Below are positions 56,828 to 64,000 of a stretch of 64,000 nt of DNA, piece by piece. Source of the DNA: Channallabes apus. Taxonomy: Eukaryota; Chordata; Actinopteri; Siluriformes; Clariidae. Positions within the stretch are counted from its first letter, which is position 1. Every line of letters begins with the position of its first letter. The notes under the pieces were generated by a model. That model was not told the DNA's origin. It did no database searches and was given only the letters and a program-made list of their open reading frames with translations. Position numbers and translations under genes: made by a program. The stretch is from assembly GCA_030522415.1 (NCBI GenBank), contig CM060108.1, positions 38,400,256-38,464,255 of the forward strand. The letters are read 5' to 3'.

Positions 56828-57378
56828 TGTAACGGGTTCGACCCCCAATTGCACGGGCAGCACCATGAAGCACGGTCTCAAGGCGAGGTCTTACGGGAAA
56901 CAATGGGAAGGAAAGGGTTAAAGGAGTGAGGATGAAAAGGAAAGAATGTGCACGTGCAGGTCTGGTTGGCATGCAGGCACAGGCTGGTGAGCGGTGAGCA
57001 GCAGACAAAGTGGCAGCATGGGCCCGCGAGGAGAGCAGCTCCTGCCTCCGTCCGCTCGCGCTGACTCTGCTCTCCGCGGATGACGGGACCGGCCCTTCCC
57101 AACTCTCGCTTCTTTGAAGTCCCCGGGGCGCGTTCCATTCGCCCCGCTTGCATGCCGCACTTCCGCGTTGTTGCGCGCACGTAGCACTCACAGTGAAATC
57201 CACTGTAACCCATCAGACCCCGAGTATTTTACAGCGCGGGGTGCAGGCCCGGGATCATTAGCAAGGATAGCTCACCAGCCGTGCCTAATTCCGCGGCCCC
57301 GCTCCTTCGCATATACGAAGGGGAGGATGCCTAACTAGTGAACGAGGAGCGATATTGATTTGGGCGCATGATGTGACA
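56828..57378 (-). repeat. GC-rich relative of the 48100 TIR element
   Basis: Read on the minus strand it matches 48100-48400 ('gcgcccaaatcaatatc', 'ggaattaggcacggctgg', 'gcggcatgcaa', 'ccccggggacttcaaag'). It begins TGTCACATCATGCG and ends CCCGTTACA. It lacks the second inverted arm. Open frames here merely reflect GC richness. Confidence 0.55.
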
Positions 57379-57597
57379 GGCTGAAAAACTATTGTCCTCA
57401 AAATTGTAACAGATGAGGACTCATCTGAGATTAATGTGCAAAAACTGTATAACAAAACTACATAAGACTACATAGCCTTTATAAGACTCCACTTTTATTT
57501 AAGCGTACTCACAATAACGAAAAAACTTTATGATTTTGTAAATGTTTGAAAGCAAACCAGGTGCACTGTTCTGTATTGTTTTTGGTGAACTTGAGCG

Positions 57598-57760
57598 TGT
57601 CAGAAAATTAACCGAAACTCTATGTGTATTCGCCTCTCGCACGTGAAAAAATATATACTTATAAAGCGAAATGTCTGTTTTTATACAAACTAATGGAAAA
57701 AAATGTAGACGATGTTATTCGTATGAAAAGTGGATTTTTGAAGCATTCACTGCTGCGGGG
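57598..57760 (+). repeat. Weak third copy of block P
   Basis: 'cagaaaattaaccgaaactc' parallels P1 at 36009, followed by similar spacing of 'tatatacttataaagcgaaa' and 'ttattcgtatgaaa'. Diverged; no donor-like sequence follows. Confidence 0.35.
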
Positions 57761-57864
57761 AGATGACGAGATGACATGATTACCTTCGTCACCACAGCCG
57801 AAACCAAAGACATCTCTAATTTATCAATGAATTTTTAAATGGTCAGAGTCAGTCTGCTTGCTGT

Positions 57865-58085
57865 TTTTCCCGACGCATTCATAATCATTAGTATACTTCT
57901 GCCGCTGCGCTGTGGAAAACCTTATGCGTGCGGTTGAGCGCTGATTAGACTACGTAGGAAATTACAGAGGGGGAATACAATGCCGAATCGAAGTCCTGAG
58001 CCCAAACCTCATTTAAATTATATTTACAAATATTATAAGTAAAAAAACAATACCCCACATTTAGAAAACGTTTATAAATTCTTTC
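57865..58085 (+). repeat. Dispersed repeat R, copy 3
   Basis: The most complete match to the copy at 50090: 'ccttatgcgtgcggttgagc', 'gattagactacgtaggaaat', 'ctgagcccaaacctcattta', 'cccacatttagaaaa'. Confidence 0.5.
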
Positions 58086-58259
58086 CGACATGAGTTGCCC
58101 TGCCATTTTACGAATGACTTTGAAATGCAACTGATTTATTTTGGCCGCTGTAGTTTTTACGCGGCAGTGAGCGTGACGGTAATAACAATTCCAATTGGGT
58201 ACCTACTGTACGTTAAACAGGGAAACCAGTTTTCGGCAGGCCGTGGACACTAGCCTAGC

Positions 58260-59000
58260 AGGGGAGGAAGGCTACGTCCAAGAGGCCCTAGAAAAGCTGA
58301 AGAGAACGGTAACAGACTGTTTCGTAAGGAGAGATGCTGTGAGAAAATCAAATTAAAAAGCTACGACTCACTAGCACGCCTGATGTATTCCCTCTGGCCC
58401 TCTGTCTGAAGTGGAAGCCTGACATCTTGTATGAGGATCTGGTGAGTCGTATCCTGAACAATATCAACCTTAGCTCAGTGGCATGCTGTCTGAGAGCAAC
58501 TGGTGAAGCTGGGCTCAATGGTGGAAAAAGACTGTATGGGCGCTGAAGATTACTGGCAGAAAGTGGTAAGTCAGCACAGAAAGGACAAGAACAGGAAGGG
58601 AGCTATAGAACGAGCTCCCTCGAAACACCTAGCTAGACTTTCCATCCAGCCAGCCACTTCGCTTCTCCTGGTGTCAGTGCAAGGCAAGGAAATGAATACA
58701 GTGCTGGATACAGGGAGCACCGACATGCTTATGCGAGAAGACATGGCGGCAGCTGTGTGATCAGGATCCTTGGGACGATGCTCACTCTCCCCAGAAGTTC
58801 GTTATGGTGGATGGAAGAATACATCAGGCTAAACCACAAAGAACACTTTGCTACAGGTTGCTTGGTGCAGAATGTCAGCTTAAAATCTACATCATGAAGG
58901 ACAATCACCTGGCTTTCCTTCTGATAGTTGGGCTGGACTTCTTAAGAGCCATGCTCAGGTAAGATACAGGCTAAAAACAGAAGATGGTTTAACCTACCAT
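58260..59000 (+). pseudogene. LTR-retroelement fragment with aspartic protease remnant
   Basis: A frame at 58503-58760 carries VLDTGSTDML, the active-site DTG context of retropepsin-type proteases from LTR retrotransposons. Downstream in another frame is GLDFLRAML, typical of the protease C-terminus. Upstream gag-like text is unclear. Stops and frame changes break it, and no reverse transcriptase or LTR pair was found, so this is a decayed fragment. Confidence 0.5.
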
Positions 59001-59267
59001 CCTTTCCTACCTCCCCAAGTCGGCCCCAGTCCATCTACGACAGGTACCACACTTGCCCCCTCGCTTCATCCAACCTGTATTACGCATTACCAATAACACC
59101 AGGTCTCCCCCATCTCACTGACGTGACCACGGAAAGCCTGGCGCCATGGGACACGTATAATGAAGATGGCCCCGCATCACCTCCACCATCCTTGGGGAAA
59201 AACAGCTACTCAACTATGAGAGACAAAATAAGAAAAAAAATACAGAAAACCATGTTGTAGGATTTTT

Positions 59268-59900
59268 AAAGAATTTATTTGCAAAGTATGGTGGAAAATA
59301 AGTGTTTGGTTACCTACAAACAAGCAAGATTTCTGGCTCTCTCATACCTGTAACAACTTTTTTTAAGAGGCTACTCTGTCCTCCACTCGTTACCTGTATT
59401 AGTGGCATCTGTTATCAGTATAAAAGACACCTGTCCACAACCTCAGTCACACTCCAAACTCCACTATGTCCAAGACCACAGAGCTGTCAAAGGACACCAG
59501 AAACAAAATTGTAGACGTGCACCAGGCTGGGAAGCAGCAATAGGTAAGCAGCTTGGTATGTAGCAATCAACTGTGGGAGCAATTATTAGAAAATGGAAGA
59601 CATGAAAGACCACTGATAATCTCCCTTCCAGAACCACACGGGGGACCTAGTGACTGACCTGCGGAGAGCTGGGACCAAAGTAACAAAGGCTAGCACGAGT
59701 AACACACTGCACCGCCAGGGACTTCAATCCTGCAGTGCCAGACGTGTCCCCCTGTTTAAGCCAGTACATGTCCAGGCCCGTCTTAGGTTTGCTAGAGAGC
59801 ATTTGGATCCAGAAGAGGATTGGGAGAATGTCATATGGTGAGATGAAACCAAAATAGACCTCCGTGTTTGGAGGAGAAAGAATGCTGAGTTGGACTGTAT
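59268..59900 (+). pseudogene. Truncated Tc1-like transposase relic
   Basis: 'atgtccaagaccacagagc' at about 59465 starts a transposase-like N-terminus (MSKTTELSKDTRNKIVDVHQ, then a stop). Later pieces in shifting frames include ARLRFAREHLDPEEDWENVIW, cut after the first catalytic region. The preceding sequence ('tttatttgcaaagtatggtg') fits such an element's 5' side. No right end. Confidence 0.6.
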
Positions 59901-60002
59901 TAATAAATTACACTGTATTTTGGGGCAACCTGCAAAAAACTGATATTGTAAATGTGGTTAATGTAAAGCGCACACCGGAGGCGGGAGGTGGGGAGGACAC
60001 AA

Positions 60003-60290
60003 AGAGTTTTTTTTTTATATAGACGGTTTTAAGCAGATTAACAAAGAAAAAAAAACTTTGTCTTATCACACCCTATAAGTTTTATTTTGCCCCAGTGACT
60101 GTGGTTTGGTAACCTCTTGCTCCGTTTTTGTGCTCTCGGACTGTTTCAATATTACCGGTGAAACAGAGCCATCTCCCCCACTACACACATTCACAAACAC
60201 GCTCATAAATAACCCGGACTCTGGACATTCTATTCCATCCACACAAGCACACTTTTTTCATATTTGTATATATTTTGTAAATATTGTGTT
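60003..60290 (+). repeat. Dispersed repeat Z, copy 2
   Basis: Same order of motifs as 47590-48099 but with about 215 bp missing between 'tgtggtttggt' and 'aacctcttgctcc'. 60291-60740 continues with T-rich non-coding sequence and no gene. Confidence 0.6.
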
Positions 60291-60744
60291 TTCTTGGTCC
60301 ACCGTTTTTGCTTTTTTGTCACTTAATATATTTTGGGTTTTGGTTCATTGTTGTCGTCATTGTTGTTTGTCTTTTCTTGCTCCGCTCAGCCTATACCGCA
60401 CCGGAAGTTAGATTAGAGATCGAGATTTAGTGTTACTCGATTAATTACAATCTGATCGTTACAACACTACTGTGGTGTGAAAGTAACTGTGTGAATGTGT
60501 CCCTGAGAGGTTGCACTCATGTTTTGTTTTGTCATAAATCTTCTGTCAAAAAAATTGTTACAAATGTGCATATTGTATATATTGTTACGTACAGTATTAC
60601 ATATTAATACTGTTTGTGTTGGCCAATAAAGCTGATTTTATACTGATTCTGTTCTATGTTTTACACAGTTATTGGATGACCATATTGTAGAACTGTATTT
60701 TGTCTTGTTACCTGGGACTTACTAATGTTGCAAAATGTGAAGCG

Positions 60745-60866
60745 AAAGAAGCATTATAATATTTGCATGTATTCTGGCTTTTACAGTATACCATACTGAT
60801 GGTGGGGTGGTGAACAGTCTACCATCAAATGTTGATATGCTGGGATGCATGGGCTGCAGATGTGTT
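60745..60866 (+). repeat. Direct repeat with 62050-62180
   Basis: Both contain 'gaagcatt', 'tatttgcatgtatt', 'ggtggtgaacagtct' or a close variant, and 'atgttgatatgctgggatgc'. About 120 bp, some 1.3 kb apart. Confidence 0.55.
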
Positions 60867-60879
60867 TTGCTGCTGGTAA

Positions 60880-61090
60880 TACCAGCAATAGCATTATGTT
60901 GGTGCCAGGGTGCTGGTCACCAGGACCAGCTTTGAGCAGCTCACGAGCTTGACCAGCAATTATACCAGCATATGTTGTGTTTAAGTGCTGGTATGCTGGG
61001 GACCAGCATCAGTAAGGTGACCAACATACCAGCATCATGGCACTATCAAGCTGTTCACCAGCTATGCTGGTCTATGCTGTTTATTTTTCA
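60880..61090. repeat. ACCAGCAT-type interspersed repeat, second copy
   Basis: Matches 35640-35790: 'tatgttgtgtttaagtgctg', 'gctggggaccagcatcagta'. Inverted CCAGC/GCTGG motifs abound. Confidence 0.5.
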
Positions 61091-61106
61091 GCAGGGTTAT
61101 CATCGT

Positions 61107-61265
61107 CACATACTCATTCACAGACTATGGGCAATTTTGGGAACACCAAATATCCTCATCTACCTCATCAAATATCCTCATCATGTCTTTGGATGGTGGG
61201 AGGAAACCGGAGTACCTGGGGCAAACTCGAGACCTGAGGTGGAAATCGAACCCACTAACTGCTAA
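61107..61265 (-). repeat. Interspersed teleost repeat (reverse copy)
   Basis: 'gggaggaaaccggagtacct', then 'actcgagacctgaggtggaa' and 'atcgaacccactaact': the end block of the family seen at 60-650 and 5283-5560. Confidence 0.5.
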
Positions 61266-61659
61266 CCACTAAGCAATTATAAGGTAACCTCATTTTGTCA
61301 TTTTTAAAACAACAACAAAAAAGGAGCAACTATCTCTTCCCTGACAGACTTTTAGAAAGCTCAGAGACTCCTGGCACAAGTTATTTTTTATGTACAGAAA
61401 ACTATAACATATCAACAATTATGTAGGTATTTAGTTAGTTTGTTTATTACTAAGAGACTTATTAAATATTTTATTTAATACAAGGATTACTTTACTTGAA
61501 GCATTTTGCCCATACATGTCTCTCCAATAAACTATTCTAAATGCTATTTTTTAGCATTCTAAATGCTAAAAACATTATAATAAAAAAAAAAAGCTTTGTA
61601 AGAAATTGAAACATTTCAGTTAGGTTCTACCTGGTGTTAATTGTAAACCTTAATGTGAC

Positions 61660-61830
61660 ACCTAGGCAAAGGTGGCTCAAACAGTTACGGCTTCCTAATC
61701 AGAAAGTCAGGGGTTTGAAGCACTGCCAGGTTTCCACTGTTTGAGCCTTTGAACCAGGCCCTTAACCATATCTGATCGGAAAAATCATTTCACCATGCCA
61801 TAAGGTACACGTGACAAATAAGTCTTAATT
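61660..61830 (+). repeat. Diverged tRNA-derived SINE
   Basis: 'ggtggctcaaacagttacgg' (A-box area) and 'gtcaggggtttgaagc' (B-box area) are followed by 'caggcccttaacc', the same body block as the SINE at 28980-29173. More diverged, hence older. Confidence 0.55.
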
Positions 61831-61866
61831 TTAATATGTAGATGCTACGGTTTGTACTGTGGATGT

Positions 61867-62240
61867 ACACTATATGGTGAAAAAGTATGTATACAGATTA
61901 ATGTATCCCAGACTCCTACCACAATTGTACAGAACGTCTTTGTGCACTGTAGTATTACATTTACCCTTGACTGCAACTAACAGACCCAAACCCTTATCCA
62001 GCATCACAATACCCGAGTGAAGTTCACAAAGCCTGCTCCATGAAGACACGGTGAAAGAAGCATTGTAATATTTGCATGTATTTAGTATACCATACCAGCA
62101 TTTGATGGTGGGATGGTGAACAGTCTGCCATCAAATGTTGATATGCTGGGATGCATGGGCTGCACATGTGTTCAGGTTGGAGCGGAAGAACTCGAATGTC
62201 TTGCACAGAGCCCTGTCTCGGAAAACCTTCCCAGGCATGT
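61867..62240 (+). mobile_element. Tc1-like relic (TACACTATATGG end)
   Basis: Begins TACACTATATGGTGAAAAAG. Near 62180-62220 a piece reading as 'ggagcggaagaactcgaatg' and 'tgcacagagccctgtct' matches the transposase-associated interior of the same family. The direct repeat at 62050-62180 lies inside it. No intact frame. Confidence 0.5.
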
Positions 62241-62462
62241 GGAGCACTTAACAACTAAAGGGAAATAAATCCGTGACGACATATAGTAGACATGAAGATA
62301 ATGAAACCCGTTATAAATAGTGTCTCAGCACACGGGCTGGGATTTGTCATAAAAGCGACAAGTGTAGACGTCCTGATGCATGTTACCATGTTATAAGTTA
62401 TATGTCCTTGCTTTACATATGTAACATATAAACACGGCACAGACTCTACAGTTTGTTTCATT

Positions 62463-62599
62463 TTAATAAAAATAGTCAGTGTGTAAAAAATGTACAGTCA
62501 TATCATTTCAGGGCAATGGGGGTCCGTACAGTCCATACACACACACCACAGTCACACGTCCTGATTAAACCGAAGCATCCACTGTATGGTATGTGTGTC
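62463..62599 (-). other. Presumed 3' untranslated region of the PKD gene
   Basis: Follows the stop codon at 62602-62600. A minus-strand ATTAAA (plus-strand TTTAAT at about 62463-62468) is a plausible polyadenylation signal about 135 bp downstream. Confidence 0.35.
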
Positions 62600-63485
62600 T
62601 TAGTGTCCCTGTTCTGTCTGTAGATGAGGAGGCAGGCTGAGGCCTTTCTCCTGAGCGTGACCTCTCCAACGCTCGTCATCTGCCTCATGAGTGAGGTAAC
62701 GGCGGCCCAGATGTTGCTCAAACTGACGCAGGTCACACCACAGCTGGAAGTTCTGCAAGCACACACAAACAGACAGACATACTGGTTATAGTGTTCCTCT
62801 GAGGAGATCATCACATACTGTACCCTACATAAGCTGCAGTGAATACTTATTTTAAAAGATGCCATTTTTATTGCACCATTTTTTCCCTTTTTCTTAATTA
62901 TTCTACAGGTTTAATAGGAAGTAGAAGATTCTCCACAAGGGGGCGCTGCTACATTATTGTAAATCCTGGTAATGTCCCAACCCTCCTATTACTAAGAGGA
63001 GGATTAATAGTTGATGTTACCTGGAGCCAGGGATGTCCCATCGCTTTCCCCACACTGAACCTGCGCCGCACCACCACCTGCAGCAGGTTATTAATCAGAC
63101 TCACCGCTGTGGGGAAAAAAAGACACAGCTGTTTTATTCATCACTGACTTCTAACATGATTGTCACTTTCTCAAATCCACATGTGCATTAATTTCTCTCC
63201 GAGTTTTAACGTCTCACCCTCCAGAGAAATGAGGGCCCAAAGGTGCCGAGGATACATGAAGGCAGCGTTAGTGATCTGCTGGTTAATGTCCTCATCCTCG
63301 TTGAAGGGAAATGTGCCGCTCAGGCTGACATACAGGATCACCCCGACAGCCCACATGTCCAGTGAGCGGTTATAGCCATTGCTGCTGATCACCTCGGGGG
63401 CCAGATATGCCGGCGTGCCCACCACAGATCGCCGGAAAGACTTCTCACCGATTATCCGTGCAAAACCAAAGTCGCACAGTTTCAC
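62600..63485 (-). CDS. Protein kinase D family serine/threonine kinase, last three coding exons (partial)
   Basis: Minus-strand exons 63485-63218 (268 nt), 63106-63021 (86 nt) and 62752-62600 (153 nt with TAA) join in phase with GT/AG borders. The first carries the kinase C-lobe: [13 protein letters not shown] (magnesium-binding DFG), the activation loop [18 protein letters not shown] with the two serines phosphorylated in PKD enzymes, and [16 protein letters not shown] and FPFNEDEDI. The second has [20 protein letters not shown] and HPWLQ. The third has LWCDLRQFE and [13 protein letters not shown], ending ...TEQGH. PKD kinases act at the Golgi and membranes downstream of diacylglycerol and PKC. 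The family is clear; the paralog is not. The tail is shorter than in PRKD1 and PRKD2 and lacks their C-terminal PDZ-type ending. The 5' exons lie beyond the window. Confidence 0.92.
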
Positions 63486-63540
63486 CTGAAAAACAGGCGC
63501 TTCAGTTTCTAACACATAATTTGTTACAAGTAACAATCAG

Positions 63541-63980
63541 CGGGCCCAAGCACCCTGCGCCATTGCCACCTGGGCAATAAGGAAGACAAACGGGCACGAT
63601 GGGTGCATGCATTTAAAGGGGACATACCAATACCATTATGACAATTTTTAGAAAAGAGGGAATTTGTTTAGACCTCCAAAAGATGCTGAAACAAAAGCAT
63701 CACACTATGATGTCACTCAATGTGATGTCCATAATATAAGGTCACACAGAAGGTTATTAACCACTTTTCAGCATAAGTTTAAGGCATTGTGATGTTACAT
63801 CAAAAATCCCTCCGCAATTTTGCCTCCTCAGTTTATTGAAATCACATATGCCCAAGTTTGTTGGCGATCGTATAAACTCCCTAGGAAGAGGAATGGTGGT
63901 GGGGGGGGGAAATCTTAGAAGAACAAGAGTGCCCTTGACACATTATGGCGCCATAGGGCTGATGTCATAATCCTTGGGCC
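63541..63980. repeat. Possible TIR repeat in the PKD intron
   Basis: 'cgggcccaagcaccctgcgc' near the left and 'ccttgggccctaataatcg' near the right form short inverted ends (GGGCCCAAG). Interior AT-rich with a G-run at 63901-63909. No exon of the kinase is visible between 63486 and 64000. Confidence 0.35.
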
Positions 63981-64000
63981 CTAATAATCGTTAGAAGAAC

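Noticed and set aside
56814..57213. Minus-strand open frames of 89-129 codons
   Set aside because: They fall in the GC-rich repeat related to 48100-50057; no domain, several overlapping frames, and not conserved with the other copy in reading frame.

Overview
This window is vertebrate nuclear DNA, almost certainly from a teleost fish. It is AT-rich, its genes are split into short exons with GT/AG introns, microsatellites are frequent, and Tc1/mariner, hAT, Harbinger, RTE-like LINE and tRNA-SINE copies are dense. The style of the SINE and Tc1 families would fit an otophysan such as a catfish, but that is a weak inference. Nothing bacterial, plasmid-like or CRISPR-like is present.

Three host genes can be supported, all on the minus strand. 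(1) rbm14-type RNA-binding protein: coding exons 16540-16192, 13382-12365 and 12256-11953 join in frame to 556 residues. A likely non-coding first exon lies near 19385-19335. (2) ccs, the copper chaperone for superoxide dismutase: eight exons from 34209 to 24791 join in frame to 269 residues, including a 24-nt coding first exon. (3) The last three coding exons (63485-62600) of a protein kinase D family gene, whose 5' part lies beyond the right edge. CCS followed by RBM14 in the same orientation is also the human 11q13 order, so this is conserved synteny. The interval from 34.4 to 62.5 kb holds no host gene that I can recognise.

Layout. 1-9 kb: interspersed repeats and a Tc1 copy (1362-2966). 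9-19.4 kb: rbm14, with a GC-rich stretch downstream and a long GA/CATT minisatellite in its first intron. 20.7-24.4 kb: mariner remnant, and a Tc1 element split by a hAT MITE that carries a GC-rich minisatellite. 24.4-34.4 kb: ccs, whose 5.1-kb last intron is mostly nested transposons. 34.4-47 kb: internally deleted Tc1, duplicated promoter-like blocks, and a Tc1 copy with an extra right arm enclosing about 650 bp of unrelated DNA. 47-58 kb: a TIR element containing a hAT element that contains a second hAT MITE, then a reverse-oriented RTE-like LINE, a Harbinger MITE and another Tc1 copy. 58-62 kb: LTR-retroelement protease remnant, Tc1 relics and a SINE. 62.5-63.5 kb: kinase gene end.

The genes do not form a system: one is a nuclear RNA-binding protein, one a copper-delivery protein and one a signalling kinase. 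The most interesting material is transposon architecture: target-site duplications readable to the base at several nesting levels, a probable composite Tc1 carrying promoter-like cargo, and two different hAT MITEs sharing the same GC-rich core. I found no clearly novel biological system.
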